Notes: generated by a model from the sequence alone, not told the origin. A DNA stretch of 39,023 bases from Lachnospiraceae bacterium (GCA_014799405.1 JAAVIA010000016.1:1-39023), one strand, 5' to 3'; counted from the stretch's first letter, positions 1 to 11,000 are shown. Made by a program: numbers and translations.

Positions 1-1175
1 CTTAATGCCATAAGCTGAGTAAGTCCGCAAGGCTCAAATCTTGAAGGGACAAGCATTGCATCACATGCCGCATACATCTTGTGTGACAAATCATCAGAAT
101 AGTAAATATTGGCCGATACCTTTGCAGGGTGTATGCCCTGATAATATCTAAACATGTCCTCATATCTTCTGTCACCTGTTCCAAGCACGACAAACTGTGT
201 TCCATCCGTACATATATCATTCATGATGCGGTCAACAAGGTCAAGACCCTTCTGATCCGTAAGTCTTGAAATAATACCAATCATGTATGCGCCCTTATCC
301 TCCGGCAGACCAAGCTGCTTTTGAAGCTGTACCTTATTGTCAACCTTGTTTTTCTTATAATTTTTAATTGTATAATTCTTGTATATTTTTGTATCTGTTG
401 CAGGATTATAATCATCATAATCAATACCGTTTACAATGCCCCAAAGTGACTCATGTCTGGCAGAAAGAAGTCCGTCTAAGGCCTCCCCGTACTGAGGCGA
501 CTGTATCTCCTGAGCATATGTGTTTGACACGGTTGTTATCTTGTCTGCATATACAAGACCACCCTTTAACATACTCGCATCCTTATACATTTCAAGCTTA
601 TCGGAGGTAAATACATAGTCAGGAAGCCCTGAATACTCCTTTATTGTCTTTATGTCCCATCTTCCCTGAAATTGCAGGTTGTGTATTGTCATAATTGATT
701 TCATTCCGCTGTAGAATGGATTTGACGCAAACATTGTTTTAAGATATACAGGTACAAGACCAGCCTGCCAGTCATGGCAGTGAACGATATCCGGCTGAAA
801 GCCTATACTTGGAAGGATGGAAAGCGCAGCCTTACAAAAATAACAGAATTTTTCTATATCCCACTTTACGTCACCATATATATTAAATCCATTGAAAAAG
901 TATTCATTGTCAATAAAATAAACGGGAACACCCTCATATTCAAGATACATAACACCTACATACTGCTGTTTCCAACCTATGTCCATATGAAAATGTGTAA
1001 GATACCTCATCTTTGATTTATATTTTGCAGGAAGACATGTATAGTTCGGCATAATTATCCTTACATCGTATTCCTTTTTATCAAATATCTTCGGCAGTGT
1101 TCCGACTACATCTGCAAGTCCTCCCGTCTTTATGAACGGCACACACTCTGATGCAATATAAGCTATCTTCTTCAT
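1..1175 (-). CDS. glgA: Glycogen synthase (ADP-glucose type, GT5), N-terminal part, truncated by the window edge
   Basis: Not in the ORF track because it runs off the edge. Minus-strand translation from ATG at 1175: MKKIAYIASECVPFIKTGGLADVVGTLPKIF...DIVHCHDWQAGLVPVYLKT...TIHNLQFQG...SRLTDQKGLDL...LVPSRFEPCGLTQLMAL, which are hallmark GlgA motifs. Confidence 0.95.
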   Translation of the reverse strand, partial: MKKIAYIASECVPFIKTGGLADVVGTLPKIFDKKEYDVRIIMPNYTCLPAKYKSKMRYLTHFHMDIGWKQQYVGVMYLEYEGVPVYFIDNEYFFNGFNIYGDVKWDIEKFCYFCKAALSILPSIGFQPDIVHCHDWQAGLVPVYLKTMFASNPFYSGMKSIMTIHNLQFQGRWDIKTIKEYSGLPDYVFTSDKLEMYKDASMLKGGLVYADKITTVSNTYAQEIQSPQYGEALDGLLSARHESLWGIVNGIDYDDYNPATDTKIYKNYTIKNYKKNKVDNKVQLQKQLGLPEDKGAYMIGIISRLTDQKGLDLVDRIMNDICTDGTQFVVLGTGDRRYEDMFRYYQGIHPAKVSANIYYSDDLSHKMYAACDAMLVPSRFEPCGLTQLMAL

Positions 1176-1301
1176 GTATTTTCCTCCCATGACCTATTTA
1201 TGTCTGAAATGTATTTCATTTATTCTGTAACATTTTAGCATAACAATATAAAATATTCAATCTATAAACTGTCTGTCATTCATGCTTTTAATGTACATAA
1301 A

Positions 1302-2528
1302 CTATCTGTTGCCGGTTATCAGGCTGCTTATTTTTTTTATGACATTTCTGTCAGCCTTTTTTTCACCATATCGTATCTCAGAATAAATTTCCGTAAGCTC
1401 CGACACGTCATCACCTGTCTCATTGTATATATCATGGCAAATATCCCCACAGGTTTTTGTTTCCTTAAGCTTTACGTCATATCTGTATCCAAGTATATGT
1501 GCTCTGTACATTCTCCTTACTTTTTCTTCAGGTGAAAACAGAATGCTGAATATACTTTTTCTTTTTTCGGTCGTTATTATTTCCTTCTTCTTAACAGGTG
1601 CAGCCTCAACAATATCTGACAGCCTGTTATGACGTATAAAAAGCCTGCCAACAAATTTTATAAGCAGCATTAATAGGAAAAACGCCATGGCAGCAACAAA
1701 CAGAGTTTTTAACAGGGCAAATATCGCCTGTCCATGCTCCGCATAGTTATTTGCCCGCATTTCCTCCCCTATCATATCGTTTATCTGACCCACAGGCATT
1801 CTCATAAAAAACATTTTTATTATATTAAATACAAACAGTATTCCAAAACCGATAAGTTTTATGACAGAAACTATCCCATTTACAATAATATCCACAAGCG
1901 TATTCCAATCATGCGAATTAACTACTGCTATGGTAATGCCAAGAAACAACATGATAAGCCCGACTATAAGGGAATTTGTTTTTGCTATATTTTTAAGCGG
2001 TATGCCCGATACATTTTTTGCTGCACTGAGATATTTTCCAAGCCCGTCTACATATAAATTAATCAGATATGTTATTATTAGAAGGACAATCACGATGTAG
2101 GAAGCATTTTTCAACTGTTCATTTTTCATGTAAACGCCATACAAAAAAAATATAAAGCAGAACAAAAAGATATACCATGGTGCTTCTCCAACGGGCTTTA
2201 ATATTTTTCCTGCTCTTATATATTTATATCCCTCACAAAAAAGTACGAAGCTTATGATTGCAAATATAACTATGAACCGGTTTTCAATATTGAAAAAATA
2301 AAACGGAACAAGGAAAACCGCATGTGCAAATAAAATTGTTATTGCAGTTTTTGCAAGTTCTCTTATTATGTAAGCCGTGACATAAATCCATATTACGCAT
2401 GGCACAAAAAACGCTTTCGGTTCTTCTCTGAATAAAAATATGGCAGAAAACATTACAAAAAGCCACGAAAACAGGCAGCCGAAAATCAAATCAATCAGCT
2501 TTCTTATAACCACTATTTTACGTGTCAT
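1302..2528 (-). CDS. Multi-pass membrane protein with C-terminal DUF4129-like region, partner of DUF58/MoxR genes
   Basis: Many hydrophobic segments; C-terminal RRMYRAHILGYRYDVKLKETKTCGDICHDI...SELTEIYSEIRYG resembles the DUF4129 tail. Overlaps the upstream DUF58 gene. Confidence 0.6.
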   Translation of the reverse strand: MTRKIVVIRKLIDLIFGCLFSWLFVMFSAIFLFREEPKAFFVPCVIWIYVTAYIIRELAKTAITILFAHAVFLVPFYFFNIENRFIVIFAIISFVLFCEGYKYIRAGKILKPVGEAPWYIFLFCFIFFLYGVYMKNEQLKNASYIVIVLLIITYLINLYVDGLGKYLSAAKNVSGIPLKNIAKTNSLIVGLIMLFLGITIAVVNSHDWNTLVDIIVNGIVSVIKLIGFGILFVFNIIKMFFMRMPVGQINDMIGEEMRANNYAEHGQAIFALLKTLFVAAMAFFLLMLLIKFVGRLFIRHNRLSDIVEAAPVKKKEIITTEKRKSIFSILFSPEEKVRRMYRAHILGYRYDVKLKETKTCGDICHDIYNETGDDVSELTEIYSEIRYGEKKADRNVIKKISSLITGNR

Positions 2529-3639
2529 TCAATGTCACCTCCCAGCCATACATATATGACCTGCTCACATCAGGCACATAGCTGTCGTAATAAGGCACTA
2601 TCATATTTATATTCATGCCTCTTGCCTTCATTTTATCCAACCGTTCCATAAGATTACTCTTATGATATGAGGATATAATGATATATGCAGTATCATCTTC
2701 ATTCTTTTTAAGCTCAGCGTCAACAAGCTCTATAAAGTGTTCTACATTCAAATTTCCCGATATACATGCAAGCTGCTTATCAATTGTTATAAGATGGCTT
2801 TCCGAGGCTCCCTCCGAATATACGTCAAGCTCCTGCCCCGATACGTCCATGCCGTTTGTTATAAGCATAACAGGCATTGCTTTATCAATAAGCTTTTTTG
2901 CCGTGCTACTTGCAAGCTCTATGGAAAGCTCCTTTATATAGTCAGCCTTAAGCATTATATTCGTATCAAGATTAAGCATTATTTTCACCTTACAGTATGA
3001 GGTTTGGTTATACATGTTAACCTTGAGGTTTCCTGTTTTTGCAGACGCCTTCCAATTTATTCTGTTCATCGTATCCTGATTGCTGTATTCTCTTATTCCT
3101 CGAAAAGTGTATGGGTCCTCTACAATGTGAAGCCTTGTCTCAATGTCTCCCATAATATGCTTCATCAACACGTTGAATTTTATGTCATTATGTTTTTGGG
3201 GAAACACATAAAACCCAGCCATGGGATGAACAGTTTTTGCAAAGGTTCCGGTCATAAATAAATTTTTTGCCGTCAGATTTATGTTTTCAATAATATAGTA
3301 TCCTCTTTTTTCCGTCTTAAATTCGAGAGTCCTTGTAATTCTCTGACCTCCCATAACTGAAAAAATATCATTTCTGTAATAAAAATCCGTAACGGACGCA
3401 TTTACAACATCATCAAATACAAATGACCTTGGAGCCGAAAACTTAACATGCAAAACCGGCAGCGGAAGTCTTTTTTCATTACTTATAACTTCAAAAAGCT
3501 TCGCCCTTTCCCCACATTCCACATATGGACGGCCAAAATAAATTTCTGCTTTAAGTTCCCTATCCCAAAGCTTACTGTACAACCTATCCTGAAGCACATA
3601 TATAATTGCCGCGATTACAACAGCTATTACGATTCGCAT
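2518..3639 (-). CDS. DUF58 domain protein
   Basis: EDPYTFRGIREYSNQDTMNRINWKASAKTGNLKVNMY matches the DUF58 signature; directly downstream of a MoxR ATPase. Confidence 0.9.
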   Translation of the reverse strand: MRIVIAVVIAAIIYVLQDRLYSKLWDRELKAEIYFGRPYVECGERAKLFEVISNEKRLPLPVLHVKFSAPRSFVFDDVVNASVTDFYYRNDIFSVMGGQRITRTLEFKTEKRGYYIIENINLTAKNLFMTGTFAKTVHPMAGFYVFPQKHNDIKFNVLMKHIMGDIETRLHIVEDPYTFRGIREYSNQDTMNRINWKASAKTGNLKVNMYNQTSYCKVKIMLNLDTNIMLKADYIKELSIELASSTAKKLIDKAMPVMLITNGMDVSGQELDVYSEGASESHLITIDKQLACISGNLNVEHFIELVDAELKKNEDDTAYIIISSYHKSNLMERLDKMKARGMNINMIVPYYDSYVPDVSRSYMYGWEVTLNDT

Positions 3640-4596
3640 CTATATCTCCCAATTTTCCACAGGTACATCCACCTGCTCTATCATTTCCCTTATAGCTTCG
3701 TTGTCTCCATACCCATAGCCATACCCTGAATCAGACTGAATTCTATGTCCCAAAACATAAGGTGCAAGCTGCTTAACCGTATCAGGGGTTACATATTTTT
3801 GCCCTGAAATTGCGCTATATGCCTGTGAACACCTTAAAAGTGCAAGCGTTCCCCTTGTACTTGCGCCATAAGCAGCCTTTTCACTTTTCCTACTTTTCAT
3901 AATTATGTCAACTATATATTCTCTTACACAGTCATGCACAAATATTTTTTTAACCATATTTCTTAAATCAATGATATCTTCAGCAGTGCATACCGTTTTT
4001 ATATTATCTAATGGATTTTCCTCTATAAATCTCCCTATTATGTTTAACTCCTGCTTTTTCGTGGTTTTTCCCATTGAAAGCTTCATTATAAATCGGTCAA
4101 GCTGCGCCTCAGGAAGAGGATAGGTGCCTATCGTTTCAATAGGGTTTTCAGTGGCTATTACAAAAAACGGTTCCTCAAGCTTTATTGTCTCACCGTCTAT
4201 TGTAACCTGCTTTTCCTCCATCGCCTCAAGAAGGCTTGACTGTGTTCGGGGAGTTGCACGGTTTATCTCATCGGCAAGAAGTATATTTGTGAATACCGGC
4301 CCCTTTATAAGCTTAAACTCAGCTTCCTTCTGATTAAAAATATTTAACCCGGAAATGTCTGATGGCATAAGGTCGGGAGTAAACTGAACACGTTTAAAAT
4401 TACAGTCTATGCTTTTTGCAAGCGATTTCGCAAGCATTGTTTTTCCGGTTCCCGGGTTATCGCAAAGAAGCACATGGCCTCCTGCCGCAATTCCCGTAAG
4501 CATAAGCTTTATAAGTTCCTCCTTTCCCACTATTACCTTGGAGATATTTTTTATTATTTTATCTGCCGTGTTTTTAACCTCTGATATATCCTTCAT
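3640..4596 (-). CDS. MoxR family AAA+ ATPase
   Basis: Walker A CDNPGTGKTMLAKSLA, FTPDLMPSDISGLNIF, LLADEINRATPRTQSSLLEAMEEKQVTIDG. Confidence 0.95.
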   Translation of the reverse strand: MKDISEVKNTADKIIKNISKVIVGKEELIKLMLTGIAAGGHVLLCDNPGTGKTMLAKSLAKSIDCNFKRVQFTPDLMPSDISGLNIFNQKEAEFKLIKGPVFTNILLADEINRATPRTQSSLLEAMEEKQVTIDGETIKLEEPFFVIATENPIETIGTYPLPEAQLDRFIMKLSMGKTTKKQELNIIGRFIEENPLDNIKTVCTAEDIIDLRNMVKKIFVHDCVREYIVDIIMKSRKSEKAAYGASTRGTLALLRCSQAYSAISGQKYVTPDTVKQLAPYVLGHRIQSDSGYGYGYGDNEAIREMIEQVDVPVENWEI

Positions 4597-4694
4597 AATA
4601 TTTCCTCCATATCTCTAGAACATTTACCATTCCATATTTGCCTTCGGCATATGTTCCGATTTACTTTGTAAATCGAGAACTCTATGGGCTGACG

Positions 4695-5141
4695 CTACCA
4701 GTCACGGCTGTCCCATATTATTGTAAAGGGACCGTCATTTACAAGGCTTACTTTCATATCGGCTCCAAATTTCCCACAGTAAACCTCACCGTATTTTTCC
4801 TTTACCCTCTGCTTAAAGTACTCATATAATTCTTCCGCCAAGGCAGGCTCTCCCGCATAAACAAAGCTTGGTCTGTTTCCCTTTTTACAATCAGCATACA
4901 GCGTAAACTGTGATACGACCATAATCTGTCCACCCACATCAGCTACGCTTAAATTTGTTTTACCATCCTCATCCTGAAAAATCCTAAGCTTTATAAGCTT
5001 ATCAACATATTTATCAACCATATCCCTCGTATCTCCCTCTCCAACGCCAAGAAGAACAAGAAGGCCTCTCTCTATACTGCTTATTGTATTTCCATCCACA
5101 TTTACATGGGCACTTTCTACCCTCTGGATAACAAGCTTCAT
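4695..5141 (-). CDS. dtd: D-aminoacyl-tRNA deacylase
   Basis: [17 protein letters not shown]...GLLVLLGV...[17 protein letters not shown]-terminal NDGPFTI. About 148 aa. Confidence 0.97.
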   Translation of the reverse strand: MKLVIQRVESAHVNVDGNTISSIERGLLVLLGVGEGDTRDMVDKYVDKLIKLRIFQDEDGKTNLSVADVGGQIMVVSQFTLYADCKKGNRPSFVYAGEPALAEELYEYFKQRVKEKYGEVYCGKFGADMKVSLVNDGPFTIIWDSRDW

Positions 5142-5396
5142 CTATTATACCTCTCTTAATTATAAAATCTTCTAATCATGAGCAAAACTCTATTTTTGCA
5201 GACATCCATTGTACAATGGACTATCTATTTACTTAAATTACTATCATATCATATATTTCAAAATAAATATATCTCTTATTTTAATAAAACATTTACCCGT
5301 AATTATTCAAGTTTTATTTCTGTATAATTAACTGTATCTTTTTTGTATCTATTTGTGATAAAATAGTACAATAATGTGTTTTCAGGAGGATAATTT

Positions 5397-7823
5397 ATGT
5401 ATTGTGACGATTGCGGTCATGAGCTTGACCCTTCAGGCAAATGTCCTATTTGCGGCTGGCAGCTTCCGGGCGGTGTTCAAAAGCCTCAAAATCCGGTTCC
5501 GCCAAACATGAACCAGCCGCCTAATCAAATAAATAATCAACAGAGACAAGTGTACAGTCAACCCAATATGCAGCAGGGACAAATGTACAATCAACCTAAT
5601 ATGCAGCAGGGACCGATGTACAATCAACCTAATATGCAGCAGGGACCGATGTACAATCAACCTAATATGCAACAGGGACAAATGTACAATCAGCCTAATA
5701 TGCAGCAGGGACAAATATATAATCGACCTAACAGCCCATATAACAATATACCGGCAAATAACGGCACACCGAAAAAAAAGAAAAAGTGGCCAATTTTTGT
5801 GGGTATCGGTGCAGGTGTAGCTGCAATTGCCATTGCTGTTATTCTGATTGTCAACGCTAATACGGTTGACTATACAAAGGACAAGCCCAATAATACCGGG
5901 CAGACGGTAAGTGAAAAACCAACGGAAACAACAGAGGCTGTAACCACGGAACATACTGTAAATAATGATGCAAAAAGCAAAACAATTATGGTGTACATGG
6001 TTGGCTCCGATTTGGAAAGTGACTACTATGCCGCATCAACAGATATTGATGAAATGCTTAGTTCTGATTTTGATGATGATGAAATCAATCTTTTACTATA
6101 TGCAGGAGGATGCTATGACTGGTACAACAGCAGTATTCCTGATGGTGATAACTCCATTCATTTAATATCAGACGGCAGTCTCACCATGCTTGACAGCACT
6201 GACGGCAAAAACATGGGCGACCCTGATACACTGCTTTCCTTTTTGAATTACAGCTATGAAAATTATCCTGCTGACCAATACGCCCTGATACTTTGGAATC
6301 ATGGCGGCGGAGCCTTGCTTGGATATGGCTTTGATGAAATAACAGGTGATTGTCTCACTCTTGAGGAGCTTGACAAGGCACTTTCCCAAAGCCCTTTTAA
6401 TGGTGAAAATAAGCTTGAGTGGGTCGGCTTTGATGCCTGTCTCATGGCAACAATTGAAACTGCCAGTATGCTTTCTCCATATGCAAATTATATGATAGCA
6501 TCACAGGAATCTGAGCCCGGCTGGGGTTGGGATTATATTTTCCTTAACGAAATTGATGATTTGTCAGACGGTTCGGAAATAGGCAAGGAAATCGTAGATG
6601 CATATATGGATTACTGTGAAGATACATTTGATGCAGTTCCTTATTCATACGCAAGCGTAACTCTTTCCGTTTTGGATCTCAGCAAGGCGGAGGCTGCGGA
6701 AGCTGCCCTTGAAAACATGTATATAAAAGCAAACGGCGAGCTTTCTGCTGAAAGCTATGGAGACTACTCAAGAATACGTGTAGCAACAAAAGAGATTGCA
6801 TCCCAGTTCACAGGTGATTATTCTTACGACATAATAGATTTGGTTGACTTATCATCTAATATGAAGCGACTTTATCCAAGTGAGGCCCAGGCCCTTACGC
6901 AAGCGTTAAATGACCTTGTTGTTTATAACAAGGCAAATGAGGCAAAGGCAAATGGCGTTTCCATTTACCATCCATACAATTCTAAGAGCTATACGGAATA
7001 TTACATTCCCGTATATCAAACATTTAGCTTTGCCCCTAATTATACTGCCTACATAACAACCTTTGCAGGTCTTTTAACATCAGACAGTACCCTTACGGCA
7101 ACATGGGATGTGGCTTCAATGGTTCCTACTGCAAACGGCGATATGACATTTTCGCTCCAGCTTACGCCTGAGCAGTCTGCCGTCTGTCAGAATGCTTACT
7201 TTGTCATTTCGAGAATGGATATGGACAATCCTTCCAATTACATGTTCGTTGCAATGGGAAATGATGTATCGATTGATGATTCGAATGTTGTAACAGCCAA
7301 TTTTGACGGCAATATAATTTATATGCAGAATGATACTACACTTGCCCAATACGAGGTAATGTACACAATTCAGGAGAAAACGGATAGTTATACAAGGTAT
7401 CTCCTTTCAAGTATTCTCTTTAATGAGGACATACAGGAGGAAGATGCCATGTATGCATACTTTGTAATGGACGTGTCGGCAGAGCATCCGGGTGGTGAAC
7501 TCATCGGAACATATCCGATATCCAATCTTGTTTCCGGCGATACGACTAATTTATTCCCTGAGAGATATGAGATTAATCCATATGATTACCAAAACATTGC
7601 GTTTGGCTCCCTCTCTCACGAATTTACCTCCGAGGAGGACCTTACCAATCTAAACGAAGCTGATTGGAGCGACCTTATGCTCCACTACAATACACAGCCT
7701 GTATCGGATGGATTTTCTACTGTTTCAGGAAGTATGGTTCCAGGCATTCCATATTTCGGAATGTTTATATTTGAGGATACTCAGGGAAACAGACACTGCT
7801 CTAATTTGGTGCAGTTGCAGTAA
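5397..7823 (+). CDS. Membrane-anchored clostripain-like (peptidase C11) protein with N-terminal zinc ribbon and Q/N/P-rich repeat linker
   Basis: Zinc ribbon CDDCGHELDPSGKCPICG; 11-aa repeats MYNQPNMQQGP; TM segment WPIFVGIGAGVAAIAIAVILIV; C11 motifs ALILWNHGGG (His) and VGFDACLMATIE (Cys). Confidence 0.9.
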   Translation: MYCDDCGHELDPSGKCPICGWQLPGGVQKPQNPVPPNMNQPPNQINNQQRQVYSQPNMQQGQMYNQPNMQQGPMYNQPNMQQGPMYNQPNMQQGQMYNQPNMQQGQIYNRPNSPYNNIPANNGTPKKKKKWPIFVGIGAGVAAIAIAVILIVNANTVDYTKDKPNNTGQTVSEKPTETTEAVTTEHTVNNDAKSKTIMVYMVGSDLESDYYAASTDIDEMLSSDFDDDEINLLLYAGGCYDWYNSSIPDGDNSIHLISDGSLTMLDSTDGKNMGDPDTLLSFLNYSYENYPADQYALILWNHGGGALLGYGFDEITGDCLTLEELDKALSQSPFNGENKLEWVGFDACLMATIETASMLSPYANYMIASQESEPGWGWDYIFLNEIDDLSDGSEIGKEIVDAYMDYCEDTFDAVPYSYASVTLSVLDLSKAEAAEAALENMYIKANGELSAESYGDYSRIRVATKEIASQFTGDYSYDIIDLVDLSSNMKRLYPSEAQALTQALNDLVVYNKANEAKANGVSIYHPYNSKSYTEYYIPVYQTFSFAPNYTAYITTFAGLLTSDSTLTATWDVASMVPTANGDMTFSLQLTPEQSAVCQNAYFVISRMDMDNPSNYMFVAMGNDVSIDDSNVVTANFDGNIIYMQNDTTLAQYEVMYTIQEKTDSYTRYLLSSILFNEDIQEEDAMYAYFVMDVSAEHPGGELIGTYPISNLVSGDTTNLFPERYEINPYDYQNIAFGSLSHEFTSEEDLTNLNEADWSDLMLHYNTQPVSDGFSTVSGSMVPGIPYFGMFIFEDTQGNRHCSNLVQLQ
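5547..5731 (+). repeat. In-frame 33-bp tandem repeat (about 5.5 copies) encoding [Q/P]MYNQPNMQQG
   Basis: Units such as cgatgtacaatcaacctaatatgcagcagggac recur with a 33-nt period and few substitutions. Confidence 0.95.
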
Positions 7824-8053
7824 AGCTTTTCATTAGATAATTGCGAAACTACATTATTATATAATACGTTGTAGAAAATATACAATTCAACGCATGGTAC
7901 GCTTGCGCTGCTTGTCGCACGTAACGGTACATAAGACTGCAAAATACGCAGTCTAAGTACCGACGGCTCCAAAGCACCTTGCTTATGAAATTGTATATTT
8001 TCTACAACTCATATTTTCATAATGGGACGTTTCTCAATTACCTAAAAGCTTTT
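7822..8053. repeat. Long imperfect palindromic element (E1) filling the convergent intergenic gap; contains a core shared with 15641-15792
   Basis: GTTGTAGAAAATATACAATT (7868-7887) is a perfect inverted repeat of 7989-8008. The arms continue outward imperfectly (AAAGCTTTT..AATTGCGAAAC / GTTTCTCAATT..AAAAGCTTTT). Centre: CGTAACGGTACATAAGACTGC-AAAATAC-GCAGTCTAAGTACCGACG. Confidence 0.9.
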
Positions 8054-8081
8054 ATTTTCAGCTTATTAAACTGCCTATTAT

Positions 8082-11000
8082 CTACTCACCGGTTAAAAGC
8101 TGCAAAATCAGATTTTCATAATCAATTACATACACTAATCCGTCAGAAAATTCTATGTATTCAACTTTATTTTTTCCGTCTGTCCGCACATATGCTTTCT
8201 CAACCGTTATCCTGTCACCCTCTCCGTATGTTATGATAAGGTTATTTTTTTCCGTCCACATTTCTATCATTTCAGGACTTATTCCCTCTCCGAATATTAT
8301 CTTATCCTCTCCACACTCCCTTTCATACCAGCCGTCATATACCATATCATTTCCGTCTCCTAGGTTAAATATGTATGTGTCGTCTCCCGGTCCTCCTCTC
8401 AGGTAGTCATCTCCGGTTCCCCCACAGAGTACATCATCACCTTCGTCTCCATCCAGCGTGTCGTTCCCTTCTTCTCCGTATAGGGTGTCGTTTCCGTTCC
8501 TTCCGCTTATCGTGTCGTTTCCTGCCCTTCCGTAAATTGTTTCGTTATCACTGTATCCTTTTCTTCCGTCATAGCCGCTTATGGTGTCATCTCCATCACT
8601 TCCGTACATTACGCTTGCTCGTGCTGCTATGTCCTCCAACATCCACACCGTTCCGTCGGAAAACGCAATGTTTTCTATCATGGTTCTTCCGTCTGAATAT
8701 CTGTAGGCATCATTTACCGTTATCCTGTCACCCTCTCCGTATGTTATGATAAGGTTATTTTTTTCTGTCCACATTTCTATCATATCAGGGCTTATTTCCT
8801 CGCCGAATATTATTTTGTCCTCTCCACACTCCCTTTCATACCAGCCGTCATATACCATATCATTTCCGTCTCCTAGGTTAAATACGTATGTGTCGTCTCC
8901 CGGTCCTCCTCTTAGGTAGTCGTCTCCTATTCCCCCACAGAGTATATCATCACCTTCGTCTCCATCCAGCGTGTCGTTCCCTTCTTCTCCGTAAAGGGTG
9001 TCATTTCCGTCATTTCCATGAATTTCATCATTTCCTGCCCCACCGAATATTATTTCGTTTGCTCCCGTTGCAATGTATATGTCATTTTCATCTGTAACAA
9101 TATATACGGTTTCAGTCTGTATTCTGCTGATAATTCCTTCATATTGTGATGCTTTACCTTCAAAATACTCCGCATATTCATCAAAATATTCTGTGCCATT
9201 TATTTCATCATAGGTTTTAAGATATGACCCAAGGTCGTATACAAGGCAGTCAATGTTTTCACCTGTTGATAATTTTGCATCAAGCACATAATATACAAAT
9301 GAAAATTCCGTTTCCGCATTTCCGTTTTCATCCTCATATTCGTATGCCAACGTAAGGTATCCTCCCAGTTCTCCATACAGGTTGAGGATATTATAATAAT
9401 TAGTTTCTATGTCGCAGTATATCTCATTCAGTATGGAAGCAGCATTTGCATTGGGATTTTTGCCTCCCACGCCGTCAAATTCCCTTCCCATGAACTTTTC
9501 TATCACCTTTAAGTACCTTGCGTCTATGTTTCCTCCTCTTGATGCAGGATCTATTTCCTGCGCATCCGCAAGTATGTATAGTATCTGCCTCAGGTAATAA
9601 CGCTTCCATGCATAATCATGTGATTCCGTGAACATGTATACCCATTTGGCAAGCTCTCCCGTAGTATCATTTGCAAGTGCACTTTTTATGTCGGGTATGT
9701 TTCCTACTGTCACGATGCCTACATGGGTTGTGTCCGACGTGTCTACGGGGAACCAAAATTCACTTATTTCAGTTATTTTCTCCGTTCCGTTTATCCTTAT
9801 TGTTACGTCTGCGGTTTCTGCATTCAGCGTTCCTGTTTCCTCATCGGTTATGCTTGTTTCACGGTGTGAAAGGCTTATCGAGATGATACCGTGCGCACTT
9901 AAGCTTTTTAATTCGTTTGCTTCGGATATTCCGTTGTGGTTTACGTCAGTCCATACAAGAAGTTTTCCAAAATCAGCATCGGAGGCGTCTACTTGTCCGT
10001 CTTTGTTTGTGTCAAGCTCCCCAAGCGCCTCAAAGCCTGATGCCGAGGTTGTTCCATCCTTTAATGTGACCCTGTCCCCAAACAGTTCTCCGCCGTTTTC
10101 TATCTTTCCGTTTCCGTCCCTGTCAAGGGCAAGGAAGCCGTCCTCCGTGCCTGTCCATGCTGTTTTTTCCGCATATCCGTTGTTGTCAAGGTCGAAGTTC
10201 ACTCCGTTTTCCATGGTGCACAGTTTTATGCCCGGCTCACCCAAATCGATTATTAACGGGTCGCTTGGCGGGTTTGTAGTAGTGGCCTGATTATATTTGG
10301 AAAAATATAACTGAATCAATTTTGTAAGAGGATCTATTTTTTCACGATCGTCCATATGTATTGTTTCTATTATCTTGTCTAAAAATTCCTGTTCACAACA
10401 TACACCCAATACCGTTATATAATCATCAAGGGCAGCTTTAATCTCATCAAAATCTACATTTAAAGGATCTTTTCCTATAATACTATTTACTTTATATAAA
10501 AATGCTTCGCTTGCAATTACAATTTGCTGGTCAACCGTATCAAAAAACCATGATTCATATCCATTTATGTACCACGCTTCAATCTGCCCGGCTAAATAAT
10601 ATACTTTTATCAGCTCAAGCCAGTCAATTTCATAGTCAAAAATATCATTTCCATAAACATATGCCATATTAACGGAATCCTCAATGGCTTCTTCCCTTGC
10701 TTCACTTAAAATTTTATCTCCTCTTTCTTTTGCACGCTCAATGATTTCTTCTTCTGTAAGCTTTCTCTTATTAGAAAACTCAAAACAGTAAAAGATAAGT
10801 CCGTCCCCTCCATACCAGTAATAAATCGTGTATTCTATATCATAAACACCATTCCTATCCGTATACGTTTTTACAGCCTTTGTTGTTCCGTCACCAAAAT
10901 CAAGACTGTCATCTCCATAAACATATGTTTCGCCTGAATCAACATAATTTTTCAACTGCTTCTTTGCCTTATTCTTTTTATCTTCACATTGTTCATATGA

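Noticed and set aside
5547-5731. 33-bp tandem repeats as a possible CRISPR array
   Set aside because: Units are contiguous with no spacers and encode an in-frame peptide repeat.
5433-5954. 173-aa minus-strand ORF with repeated LLHIRLIVHLS
   Set aside because: Antisense shadow of the 33-bp repeat in the protease gene; no independent coding evidence.
7822-8053. E1 as merely a bidirectional terminator
   Set aside because: Palindrome far longer than a terminator, lacks a T-run after the core, and the core is shared with E2, which is not between convergent genes. Terminator function may still be an additional role.
8375-8749. Plus-strand ORFs opposite the RTX gene (also 9628..10290 and others)
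   Set aside because: Low-complexity antisense translations of GND repeats and EF-hand region; the minus frame has clear domains.
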